A stretch of 64,000 nt of DNA from Paraburkholderia sp. BCC1886 (lineage in GTDB: Bacteria; Pseudomonadota; Gammaproteobacteria; Burkholderiales; Burkholderiaceae): assembly GCF_900996245.1 (NCBI RefSeq), contig NZ_CAAJGK010000085.1, positions 186,001 to 250,000 on the forward strand, read 5' to 3'. Shown piece by piece: positions 42,129 to 50,149 of the stretch. Both the position numbers and the translations under genes were made by a program. Each line of letters starts with the position of its first letter. Positions within the stretch are counted from its first letter, which is position 1. The notes beneath the pieces were generated by a model, which had not been told where the DNA came from, searched no databases, and saw only the letters and a program-made list of their open reading frames with translations.

Positions 42129-43196
42129 TTATTTCGCGGCGCCATTCAGAAGTTCGATCAGATAAGGCTTCCACACCTCGGGATGCGCCAGCGTCTGATG
42201 CCCGTACGAGTCCGCGGTTTCGGGCAACTCGACGAAGCGCCCGCGCGGCACCTTCGCGACGCTTTGCTGCATGACGCCGAGATCGGTCGCGTTGATCAGA
42301 TCGTCGGCGAAGTTCACCGCGATGAGCCGTGCGCGGATGCGCGGCAGTTGCGGCGCCGGATCGTAATCCCAGGACGATTCGAACCAGTACAGCGCATCGT
42401 TCGCGTCGGTATGGCCGGCGTCGGCCACCAGCGAGTCGTACCAGCGTGTCGTCGACGCCCGGTCCGGCGCGCTCGCCTGCATGCGCGCGGGGTTACCGGT
42501 CATCAGCGTGAAAATCGGCATGACGCGCAGCCACTGCGTCGGTTGCGCGGTGTAGTCGCCGTCCTGCCAGCCGGGGTCGTGCCGGATCGCGCCGATGACC
42601 ATCTGCCGCCATAACCCGTTGCGGCCCGCCATCGCGACCGGCTGACTGGAAATCGGCATCAGCGCATCCGCCATGTCGGGATAGCGTTCGCCCCACATCC
42701 ACGTTTGCATGCCGCCCATCGACGTGCCGAGCACGAGGCGCAGATGCGTGACGTGCAAACCGTCCACCAGCAGTTGGTGATTGGCCTCGACCACGTCGCC
42801 GTAGCCGTAATGCGGAAAGCGAGCATGCAGGCCGTCGCTCGGTTTGGTCGAACCGCCGCGGCCGAGGCCGTCGGGTATCACGATGAAGTAGCGGCGCGCA
42901 TCGAGCGGCGCGCCGGGCGCGAACAGTTCGCGACGCATGGCAGGCGTGAGAAACGCCTGGCCGGTGCCGGTCGTGCCGTGCATCAGCAGCACGGCGTTCG
43001 TGACCTCACCGTGAGCATCGCGCTGCGGCGTGCCGAGCGTCACATAATGAATGCGGATTTGCGGAAGCGTGCTGCCGTCGGAAAAATGGAATGACGTCGC
43101 CGTGAAGTCGGCGGTGGTTTCCTGCGCATGCGCGGAGATCGCTGCGCTCGCAGCGATGACACCCGTCGCAAACAGAACGAAAGCTAGCCGATACAT
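42129..43196 (-). CDS. Exported MetX-like alpha/beta hydrolase
   Basis: A 355-residue hydrolase of the homoserine-O-acetyltransferase superfamily. It has a signal peptide (residues ~1-24, ending ISAHA-QE), unlike cytosolic MetX, so it is not an amino-acid biosynthesis enzyme. Nucleophile text is VLGTSMGGMQTWMW, and the catalytic histidine is expected in GHQTLAHPEVW. GGGGGAGA precedes the ATG. It is probably a periplasmic esterase or peptidase-like enzyme. It lies 103 bases after the CFA-synthase-like gene in the same direction. Confidence 0.82.
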   Translation of the reverse strand: MYRLAFVLFATGVIAASAAISAHAQETTADFTATSFHFSDGSTLPQIRIHYVTLGTPQRDAHGEVTNAVLLMHGTTGTGQAFLTPAMRRELFAPGAPLDARRYFIVIPDGLGRGGSTKPSDGLHARFPHYGYGDVVEANHQLLVDGLHVTHLRLVLGTSMGGMQTWMWGERYPDMADALMPISSQPVAMAGRNGLWRQMVIGAIRHDPGWQDGDYTAQPTQWLRVMPIFTLMTGNPARMQASAPDRASTTRWYDSLVADAGHTDANDALYWFESSWDYDPAPQLPRIRARLIAVNFADDLINATDLGVMQQSVAKVPRGRFVELPETADSYGHQTLAHPEVWKPYLIELLNGAAK

Positions 43197-43299
43197 CGTT
43201 GTCTCCCCCTTGTCGACGCGCAGGTTGGTGTTGGCTGTGCGCTATGTTAGGGGAAACCGGAGTTGGCTGTTTTACCGCCTTGCGGGAAGGTGGCCTTTA

Positions 43300-44403
43300 C
43301 TATCGTTTTACGAAACGGTAATGGCCGACGCCCCATTCGTTGCCGTTCGCATAGCCGAACAGCTCGGCCACCGCCATGTAGAACATGCGCCAGCGTTGCA
43401 GCCACACGGCCGCTTCGCGTGCGCCGTAGGTATCCACCAGCATCGGCATGACACGATCGCGCGCCGCATCGAGCGCGGCGAGCCAGTGGTTCGCCGTGCG
43501 TTCGTAGTGCGTGCCGCTCACCCACCATTGCCGCTCCATGCGCAGATCGTCTTGAAAGTTCAGCAGCAGCGCTTCGGAGGGCATTGTCCCGCCCGTGAAA
43601 AAGTACTTCGACATCCAGTCGCTGCCGTCCTGCACCTCGAAGTGATAAGCAAGTGTACGGTGCACGAAAATATGCACGAACAGCTTGGCGTCGTCGCGCA
43701 TCCAGCGTGAGATCTTGGCGAGCAACAGGCCATAGTTCTTCATGTGCTCGAACATTTCGATCGACACCACGCGGTCGAATCCCGCGCCCAGTTGCGCGGT
43801 GTCGAATTCAAATTCGACGACATTGCCCGTGACCACCGAGAGGTTGTGCAAGCCACGCTCGGCCGCCTGCGCTTCGATAAACGCGCGCTGGCCATGCGAG
43901 TTCGACAGCGCGACGATCTGCGAACGCGGATAGCGCGCCGCCAGCCACAACGACAGCGAACCCCAGCCACAGCCCAGGTCGAGGATGCGTTGACCATCGG
44001 CGAGTTCGGCGCGTTCCGCGTAACGCTCGAGCATGGCCGCTTCGGCCTGCGCGAGCGTTTCATTGCCAGTCGGGTACAGACAGCACGAATACTTCAGATG
44101 CGGCCCGAGATGCGCATGGAAAAACGACGCCGGCACTTCGTAATGTTGCGTGTTGGCCGCTTGCGTTTCGATGGCAATCGGACTCGCGCGCAAGTCGTCG
44201 AGCAGCCGGTTCAGTCGTTGCGCGCGCAACTCGCCGTTATCGAGTGCTTCGTCGCGAAGACGCTGGCGCATCAATTGCCGCATGCCGAAGCGGATCAGGC
44301 CGTCGGGCAGCCAGCCACGCTCGCAACTCTGGATCAGCCAGCCGTCGCCCGGTTCGGCGGGTGCGTTGGGCGGCATCGTGTGACCGGTGGTGGAAGCGCT
44401 CAT
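43300..44403 (-). CDS. Cyclopropane-fatty-acyl-phospholipid synthase family methyltransferase
   Basis: A 367-residue SAM-dependent enzyme of the CFA-synthase family. SAM-site text is ILDLGCGWGSLSLWLA, and the later FDRVVSIEMFEHMKNYG fits the family. N-terminal ~60 residues are helical rather than the lipid-binding domain of E. coli Cfa. Related proteins in DUF1295 clusters may modify unsaturated lipids rather than make classical cyclopropanes. The start at 44403 (MSASTTGH) has AGGAG upstream. It follows the DUF1295 gene by 69 bases in the same direction. Confidence 0.85.
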   Translation of the reverse strand: MSASTTGHTMPPNAPAEPGDGWLIQSCERGWLPDGLIRFGMRQLMRQRLRDEALDNGELRAQRLNRLLDDLRASPIAIETQAANTQHYEVPASFFHAHLGPHLKYSCCLYPTGNETLAQAEAAMLERYAERAELADGQRILDLGCGWGSLSLWLAARYPRSQIVALSNSHGQRAFIEAQAAERGLHNLSVVTGNVVEFEFDTAQLGAGFDRVVSIEMFEHMKNYGLLLAKISRWMRDDAKLFVHIFVHRTLAYHFEVQDGSDWMSKYFFTGGTMPSEALLLNFQDDLRMERQWWVSGTHYERTANHWLAALDAARDRVMPMLVDTYGAREAAVWLQRWRMFYMAVAELFGYANGNEWGVGHYRFVKR

Positions 44404-44472
44404 CGGACTAGCTCCTGCTGTTTTTTTGGTTGGAATGAACACGTGGATGCGGTGTGGTCGGATCCGCTGGAT

Positions 44473-45249
44473 TCAATGCCGCGGCGGCCACGGGATCAGT
44501 GCACTCGTGGTCCGCATGTATTCCGCGTAGCCCGGGCGACGCTTCGCCATGCTTTCCTCGAGCATCGGGATGCCGGAGAGCTTGAGCAGCAGAAACGCCA
44601 TCAACAGCGGCGGCAACAGGGTGAACCAACCCCATGGCGTGCCGATCGACAGCGCGATATAAGCGAGCCAATGCACGCACTCGAAGAAGTAATTCGGATG
44701 CCGCGAGTAGCGCCACAAGCCGACCCGGCATACCTGGCCGTGACTGGCCGGGTCCTGCTTGAAGCGTTCGAGCTGGCGGTCGGCAATCCCTTCGCCCGCG
44801 ACCGACACGACCCACAGCGCCACCGCGAGCAAGGCCCAACCAGGCGCCGGCGTCGTACTGCGATACGAGGGGACGAGAAAGGCAATCGACAGCAACATCG
44901 AAATGACGACCTGCGCCTGGAAGAACCAGAACATCTTGCTGGCCGCCTTGTCGCCCCATTGCTCGCGAAAGCGGTGGTAACGCGCGTCTTCCGGCTTGCC
45001 GTAGTTGCGCTTCCATAGATGCGTGCCGAGTCGCGCGCCCCACACCAGACCGCCGAGTGCGCTGAGTCCGCGCGCAAGCGGGTCGCCCGTGCCGAGGGCG
45101 GCATACAACACCGCGACGAGACCAAGCGAATAGGCCCAGACGGGATCGACCATGCCGGCGTTTTCGGTCTTCAATTGCCACGCCCACACGGCGCTGAATA
45201 TCAACACCAGCAGGATCAGGGCAATCAACGCGGTGACGGCTGGCGACAT
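44473..45249 (-). CDS. DUF1295 / steroid 5-alpha-reductase-like membrane protein
   Basis: A 258-residue integral membrane protein with about seven hydrophobic segments. The C-terminal SLWRYSRHPNYFFE-type motif (here GLWRYSRHPNYFFECVHW) and the GIPMLEESMAKRRPGYAEY ending are typical of DUF1295 and the isoprenylcysteine methyltransferase/5-alpha-reductase superfamily, which use NADPH or SAM at the membrane. The gene lies between the CFA-synthase-like and lipocalin genes on one strand, which supports a shared role in lipid modification and is inferred from context. Confidence 0.83.
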   Translation of the reverse strand: MSPAVTALIALILLVLIFSAVWAWQLKTENAGMVDPVWAYSLGLVAVLYAALGTGDPLARGLSALGGLVWGARLGTHLWKRNYGKPEDARYHRFREQWGDKAASKMFWFFQAQVVISMLLSIAFLVPSYRSTTPAPGWALLAVALWVVSVAGEGIADRQLERFKQDPASHGQVCRVGLWRYSRHPNYFFECVHWLAYIALSIGTPWGWFTLLPPLLMAFLLLKLSGIPMLEESMAKRRPGYAEYMRTTSALIPWPPRH

Positions 45250-45355
45250 GCGGTCCTCGGAGTTAAGTCTTGCGGTTTATACGCGGCGAAAGTTCGGCCG
45301 GATGCGTTTGCGCGTGGGTCGGGCATGTCGTGCGCGGTCGACGTTAATTGCGGAA

Positions 45356-45976
45356 TCAATCCTTCTCGCCCGGCGTTGCAAAGCCCGGCTTGCCCAATTG
45401 ATCGGGCCGCTGCGGCACGCGCCTGAAACGCGACGTGTCGTAACCCATCGCATCGAGACGGCCCAGCATCGACTTGTAGACCTCGTCGCTCATGTCGGGC
45501 TCACGCGAAAATATCCAGCCGAGGTTTTTGCCGGGATAGCCAAGAATCGTGTAGCGGTAGTCGGGATCGACGTAGAGCGTCAGTTGCGTCACGTGGATCG
45601 GCCAGAACAGTTGCACGCTCCACTCGCCGCCGTCCTTGCCGGGCACCGGCGTGTCGAGAAATTGATAATGCTTTTCCGGCGCGTCGAAACTTTTCTTGTG
45701 CCCGTAGTACGAATCGTCGATCTTGCCGTCGGCGCGCAAGTTCCATTCCGCATGACTACCGACCATATCGCGTTCTGCGAAATAGGGGATCAGCGCGATG
45801 ATGTACCAGCGTCCCATATAACGGGGCAGGTCGACGGGAACGGTCGCAAGCGGCTGACTCGCGCGCGGATTCGGATTCGGCGGATCGTTGGAACAACCCG
45901 CCAGCGACAACAGCAATGCGGTCGCGATTGCGGCGACGCCGGCAGTGGCAAAGGACATAGAAGCAAAACGGCGCAT
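45356..45976 (-). CDS. Lipocalin-family lipoprotein (Blc-type)
   Basis: A 206-residue outer-membrane lipocalin. The signal peptide ends in the lipobox LSLAGC, so it is lipidated at Cys28. The lipocalin motif 1 is DLPRYMGRWYIIALIPYF. Barrel text continues with DDSYYGHKKSFDAPEK and ends near KNLGWIFSREPDMSDEVY. Blc proteins carry lipids or lysophospholipids across the periplasm. Start at 45976 (MRRFASMS) is set by the signal peptide. It heads the DUF1295/CFA-synthase-like cluster, supporting a joint lipid role. Confidence 0.88.
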   Translation of the reverse strand: MRRFASMSFATAGVAAIATALLLSLAGCSNDPPNPNPRASQPLATVPVDLPRYMGRWYIIALIPYFAERDMVGSHAEWNLRADGKIDDSYYGHKKSFDAPEKHYQFLDTPVPGKDGGEWSVQLFWPIHVTQLTLYVDPDYRYTILGYPGKNLGWIFSREPDMSDEVYKSMLGRLDAMGYDTSRFRRVPQRPDQLGKPGFATPGEKD

Positions 45977-46237
45977 GGAGACAGCCTCGGCTTTTTCTGG
46001 AGCAGGTTGCGGGTTGCGGCTTGTATAAGTATTACGTTCAACAGGGCCGGATGGATGCGCGCGGGGCGCGATGAAGATGCGAAGTCTTGTCCGCGCTGCG
46101 TTCGCCGCATCGCAAGACAAAAATCTCTGTGAGACGGACCCTGCGATAGATCGATTCAATTGGTATCGCCGCAAGGCGCGTTCTCTAATACGAACTCTGC
46201 GTGTCCGCGCCATGTCCCCATCTTTTCGGAGAAGTCC

Positions 46238-46441
46238 ATGTCTCAGCCTGAGCCGAATATCGACGAAGTGGTGAAGAGTATTGCGGAGGAGACCGACACG
46301 CCCGCCGAAACGGTCTCCCGGATGTACGCCGACACCTTGGCCGACTATCGGCACGACGCGCGCGTCTTCGACTACGTGCCCCTCTTTGCAGCGAAGAAAG
46401 TCCGCGACAAGCTGCGTCAGAACACCCATCGCAAACATTGA
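46238..46441 (+). CDS. DUF3562 family small protein
   Basis: A 67-residue soluble helical protein of the DUF3562 family, common in Burkholderiaceae. Visible text is VKSIAEETDTPAETVSRMYA and ADYRHDARVFDYVPLFAAKK. Function unknown; no catalytic motif. The start at 46238 has TCGGAGAAG upstream. It stands between the divergent lipocalin gene and a GNAT acetyltransferase gene. Confidence 0.8.
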   Translation: MSQPEPNIDEVVKSIAEETDTPAETVSRMYADTLADYRHDARVFDYVPLFAAKKVRDKLRQNTHRKH

Positions 46442-46565
46442 TTCACAGGCGCCGACGCTGGTCCTAATGTTTCAGCGTGCTCTGGCGCTAACACTCGCGC
46501 AGAAAATTTCTTATGCTGACGGACTTCGTGGCGTCGCCCACTATCCGGCTGCAGGAGCTTTGCGC

Positions 46566-47027
46566 ATGTCTGAACCGATTCGAATTCGCCTGATCGAGCG
46601 TGATGATTTCGACGCGTGGTTGCCGCTATGGGACGGCTATAACGCGTTTTATGGCCGCTCGGGGGAGACGGCGTTGCCGCGCGAGGTGACCGACACGACG
46701 TGGGGGCGTTTCTTCGATGGCTACGAACCGATGCATGCGATGGTCGCCGAAAGCGGCGGCCGGTTGCTCGGTCTCGTGCACTTTCTTTATCACCGGCATA
46801 CGACGATGACGGGGCCTATCTGCTATCTGCAGGATTTATTCACGGTCGAATCGGCGCGGGGTGAGGGCGTGGGTCGGGCGCTGATCGAAGCGGTGTATGC
46901 AAGGGCGAAGGCCGATGGTGCACAGCGGGTTTACTGGCAGACGCATGAGACGAATCAAACCGCGATGAAGCTTTACGATCAGGTTGCGGATAAGTCGGGG
47001 TTCGTGGTTTATCGCAAGGGGCTTTGA
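46566..47027 (+). CDS. GNAT-family N-acetyltransferase
   Basis: A 153-residue GNAT enzyme. The acetyl-CoA-binding motif A is LQDLFTVESARGEGVGRALI (Q/R-x-x-G-x-G form, RGEGVG), and motif B includes QTHETNQTAMKLYDQVADKSG. It should transfer an acetyl group to an amine of a small molecule or protein; the acceptor is unknown. The ATG at 46566 has AGGAG upstream. Its last 19 bases overlap the 3' end of the convergent hipA gene, which is unusually deep. Confidence 0.87.
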   Translation: MSEPIRIRLIERDDFDAWLPLWDGYNAFYGRSGETALPREVTDTTWGRFFDGYEPMHAMVAESGGRLLGLVHFLYHRHTTMTGPICYLQDLFTVESARGEGVGRALIEAVYARAKADGAQRVYWQTHETNQTAMKLYDQVADKSGFVVYRKGL

Positions 47028-48310
47028 TTGGGGGCGGGGGTTTCCCATGATGCGATCAGTTGTGACGATGCGCCCGCCGACTCACAGACCGTACGCGCGA
47101 GATTGAACGAGGCTGCCAGGTCTGGAATATCGTTGGAATCCAGACCTGTTTCACGCAACACCGATTCATAGCCATGCATGATGCGCGAAGCCATGATCCG
47201 CAAATCGATGTCCGCCTCTTCCCGCGCATAACCAAAGGTTTCGCATGCGCCAAGCACGTTTTCCACGTTGATGATCGCTGCGCCGTCACGGTTCATCGCC
47301 ATGGCCAGCGTGCCGCCATGCTGTGGATGAGGGACGAGATCGTAAGCCGGGGATAAACCCCACGCGCCGTCACGATGCAATACGGCATGATTGCGAGGAT
47401 GATCGTCGCCGTTGCCGATCAACGCATTGAACGCCATACGCCGCCACAATTCTCTTTGCATCGGCACGACGTCCTGACCTGCGGCGCCGCTCCATCGACG
47501 CAATTCATGAGCGAAGCCAGGGTACGAGCGTAAGCGGTCGCCGCGAACTTCTCCCCGCCCCAGATGCAGAACGGTATGGGCACTGGCGAACGCGTGCCGC
47601 ATCACGCCGGCATCTGTGCGCGAACGATCGAATCGTTTGACCACGATGAATTCGCGGTCTCCCGCGCGTTCAAATTCGACCGGTGCAACTTCGATCCCGC
47701 AATGGGTTGCAAGCTGCATTGCCACGAATTCGCGGGCGGGATAGTGCGGCAGGTCTGCGCGGTCCTGAAGCTTGGCCAACCACCATTCATTTCGATAGAT
47801 CACCGTCATTTTCGGCCGCTCTCCACCCATGCTCGTGCCGGGCAAGCCGCTCGCCTCTCGTGCTGCGACACCATCTCCACGCGTATCCGGCAACCTTTCG
47901 AGTGCATCGACAAGGCGCTGAACGGGTGGCGGACGCCATTCGAGTTTTTGAGAAATATCGTCGCCAATCTCGATAGCGCCAACCGAATCGCCCGGCGCCT
48001 GTTCCAGGCGGTCCAGTTCGTCCAGCGACCGGCCCGTTTTGCGCTCGAGCAGTGCGAGACCGAAACCCTCCGGTGACGCATCCCGGAACACGCCGAATAC
48101 GCCATTGTTAGCGGTTTCCGTTGCGGCGCGTGTGGAACGCGTGAATGGCAGTCGCAGAGGGTCGAGCGGAATGGCGTTCGGCAGCGCGCGGTAATCGCGG
48201 TCGTAGCTAAACCGGCCAAGCCGGGGTTCCCACGAAAAAACGCCCGCCAGCACGGGTTCACATGAGCCGGGCGGCCAGAACCAGACCGGTTTCGAACGGG
48301 CGGTCGTCAC
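47009..48310 (-). CDS. hipA: HipA-family serine/threonine kinase toxin
   Basis: A 433-residue HipA-like kinase. The gatekeeper/P-loop segment is SMGGERPKMTV, the catalytic loop NGDDHPRNHAV matches the NTDxHxxN loop of E. coli HipA with Asp and Asn intact, and the metal aspartate is in SPAYDLVPH. Kinase activity is therefore expected. Classical HipA phosphorylates glutamyl-tRNA synthetase and causes persistence; whether this divergent member shares that target is unknown. It starts with GTG overlapping the hipB stop (GTGA), so translation is coupled. The longer frame upstream of this GTG is antisense to hipB. Confidence 0.87.
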   Translation of the reverse strand: MTTARSKPVWFWPPGSCEPVLAGVFSWEPRLGRFSYDRDYRALPNAIPLDPLRLPFTRSTRAATETANNGVFGVFRDASPEGFGLALLERKTGRSLDELDRLEQAPGDSVGAIEIGDDISQKLEWRPPPVQRLVDALERLPDTRGDGVAAREASGLPGTSMGGERPKMTVIYRNEWWLAKLQDRADLPHYPAREFVAMQLATHCGIEVAPVEFERAGDREFIVVKRFDRSRTDAGVMRHAFASAHTVLHLGRGEVRGDRLRSYPGFAHELRRWSGAAGQDVVPMQRELWRRMAFNALIGNGDDHPRNHAVLHRDGAWGLSPAYDLVPHPQHGGTLAMAMNRDGAAIINVENVLGACETFGYAREEADIDLRIMASRIMHGYESVLRETGLDSNDIPDLAASFNLARTVCESAGASSQLIASWETPAPNQSPLR

Positions 48311-48630
48311 GACTGCGGCCCTCTCACTCTGCGCGGCAGACGTTTCTTCAATTCGGCCATCCCTTCCGGATCGTCTTCGAGACGTGCAACGCCTTCGACT
48401 GCATCGAGCAGATCCATCGCCCAAAGCGCAAGAAACCAGCTGCCGATTTGCACTGTTTGCGCGCCGCCCTCGATGTTGACGATGGTGTTCAGCCCCACGC
48501 CTGCTTTGACGGCCAGGTCCGCCTGGGTCCAGTAACGTGCTTTGCGCGCGACGGCGACGCGCTCGCCCAAGGCTTCGAGCGCGTCCTCGACGGCAAACGG
48601 CAACAGCGAAGTCGGGCGGGAATTTTTCAC
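48307..48630 (-). CDS. hipB: HipB-like XRE antitoxin
   Basis: A 107-residue antitoxin. The Xre-type helix-turn-helix reads WTQADLAVKAGVGLNTIVNI (residues ~40-60). The C-terminal tail is basic and flexible (MAELKKRLPRRVRGPQS). The chosen start is the GTG at 48630; an earlier in-frame GTG at 48672 would lie over the promoter's TATAAT. No strong ribosome-binding site is visible. Next to hipA with coupled translation, it should neutralise the toxin and repress the operon. Confidence 0.8.
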   Translation of the reverse strand: MKNSRPTSLLPFAVEDALEALGERVAVARKARYWTQADLAVKAGVGLNTIVNIEGGAQTVQIGSWFLALWAMDLLDAVEGVARLEDDPEGMAELKKRLPRRVRGPQS

Positions 48631-48661
48631 GCTATAGCAACATTTATTGGACTTAGTTTTT

Positions 48662-48691
48662 ATTATAAGCACATATTTTCGGATATACCAA
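48662..48691 (-). promoter_or_regulatory. hipBA promoter and operator candidate
   Basis: Minus strand: TTGGTA (48686-48691), 18 bases, perfect TATAAT (48662-48667). The near-palindrome GGATATACC (48681-48689) overlaps the -35 end and could be part of a HipB operator (the E. coli site is TATCC-N8-GGATA). The stretch around it, 48631-48720, is markedly AT-rich for this window. Confidence 0.55.
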
Positions 48692-48731
48692 ATTCTGGAT
48701 GGTTGCGCTCCGGGGTCGCCTGATCGTCTTG

Positions 48732-49592
48732 TTACGTCACCTGAACGTTGAATTTCCCAGCGTGGAAATCGGCCACTGCCTCGCGCAACTCCTGCTGGGT
48801 ATTCATCACGAAAGGACCGCCCGACGCGATTGGCTCGGTCAACACTTCGGCATGTCCGAATAGCAGAACCGACGCCTCTTCTGCAGCGAGTTCCAGCGCG
48901 TCGCCGTCACGATTGAGTTCCGCCAGATTGAACTGCGAAACCCGTTGCTCGCCGATCGAAACATGGCCGCGAACGACGTAAAGAAAAATCTGGCGGCCTT
49001 CGAGTTGGTCGAACTGAATCCGGCTTCCTGCCGGCATCCGGATAACGGACATGAAGGTGTCGGTCAGCGAATCGACAGGACCGCGTACGCCTTGCCAGTC
49101 ACCGGCGATCAGTTGAACGAGCACTTCGCCGTCGGGCGTGCTCACGACGGGGATATCGCGTTCCTGCAAGCCAATGTAGCGGGGTTGCGTCATCTTGAGT
49201 CTGGCGGGCAGGTTCAGCCATAACTGCAGGATTTCCAGTGGACCGCCCTGCTCCATGTACGACTGCGGCGATAGCTCTGCGTGAATCAGGCCGCTGCCGG
49301 CCGTCATCCATTGGATACCACCTGCATCGATCACGCTCTCGTGCCCTCCGGTGTCGGAATGGGCGAGGCTGCCTTCGACCACGAACGTCACGGTTTCGAA
49401 GCCGCGATGCGGGTGTGGGCCGAAGGGCAACCCGCCGTTGTGCGGCGGGTACACCTGCGGGCCGTGATGATTCAGGAACAGGAACGGATTCAGATGCGGT
49501 ATGGCCGGACCGGGCAGCGGACGCCGGGTGGTCAGGTCGGCAATATCGTCACGATGAGCGCGATGCGTGGCTTTGAGGGTGAGGAATGGCAT
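48732..49592 (-). CDS. Pirin-family protein
   Basis: A 286-residue bicupin of the pirin (YhhW/YhaK) family. The metal site is in FGPHPHRGFETVTFV with a further His and Glu in SGLIHAELSP. Bacterial pirins such as YhhW act as quercetin 2,3-dioxygenases in vitro, but the physiological substrate is generally unknown. The C-terminal cupin (residues ~170-280) lacks obvious metal ligands, as usual in the family. The gene is separated from hipBA by ~100 AT-rich bases and from the RHS immunity candidate by 138 bases. Confidence 0.88.
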   Translation of the reverse strand: MPFLTLKATHRAHRDDIADLTTRRPLPGPAIPHLNPFLFLNHHGPQVYPPHNGGLPFGPHPHRGFETVTFVVEGSLAHSDTGGHESVIDAGGIQWMTAGSGLIHAELSPQSYMEQGGPLEILQLWLNLPARLKMTQPRYIGLQERDIPVVSTPDGEVLVQLIAGDWQGVRGPVDSLTDTFMSVIRMPAGSRIQFDQLEGRQIFLYVVRGHVSIGEQRVSQFNLAELNRDGDALELAAEEASVLLFGHAEVLTEPIASGGPFVMNTQQELREAVADFHAGKFNVQVT

Positions 49593-49730
49593 GCGGGTTC
49601 CTTGGGGGCTACGGAGGCGCGAGCGTGTGGGTCGAGGTCGAACTCTATCGGAAAGCTTGACCTACCCCGCTTCAGATACAGAAGGACCGCGAATGGGACT
49701 CTTTTGCCACAACTTGATCCACAAACAAAT

Positions 49731-50132
49731 CTACTTGTTTATGGCTATGCTCGCTGCAAGAAAAACAATCCATCCGCCATACACAGGCTCGATCTCAACG
49801 AACACTTTTTCCCCTCGTTCAATAGCAGCCACTTCGCGTTCAATCACTGGTAACCAGACTGCCTCATTCCTCTCGTCACTGCGCACTCCGGACAGCAGAA
49901 GCGCTAGCGAATCCCAATAGTCATTCGGCTCACTCGCCGAATCCCACAGATGAATTCTGTCAACAATGTTCTGCTCGCGGAATTTGTCAGCAACAAAGCG
50001 ATCCACCCCTTCCGCAACCAGAGTGAAGCAATGCCTGGCTTGTCCGCGGAAAAATATGCTCATGCGTTTATCGTCCTCAGAAAAGAGGATGCCGGTGACA
50101 TGCGCCTCCACGAAACCCGAGAAATCAATCAT
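49731..50132 (-). CDS. Candidate immunity protein for the RHS toxin
   Basis: A 133-residue protein of no recognised family, small and acidic, with a helical C-terminal half and a hydrophobic end (GGWIVFLAASIAINK). The gene lies 17 bases after the RHS gene on the same strand, the standard place for a cognate immunity gene, and has GGGAGCG upstream of the ATG at 50132. Two 60-base stretches I counted, 49741-49800 and 49801-49860, are 50% and 47% G+C, well below the neighbouring genes, which fits the independent origin typical of toxin-tip/immunity pairs. The function is inferred from position only. Confidence 0.6.
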   Translation of the reverse strand: MIDFSGFVEAHVTGILFSEDDKRMSIFFRGQARHCFTLVAEGVDRFVADKFREQNIVDRIHLWDSASEPNDYWDSLALLLSGVRSDERNEAVWLPVIEREVAAIERGEKVFVEIEPVYGGWIVFLAASIAINK

Positions 50133-50149
50133 CGTTGCGCTCCCGTGCG

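Noticed and set aside
48631..48672. Longer HipB from the GTG at 48672
   Set aside because: That start would place the perfect TATAAT of the promoter inside the coding region.
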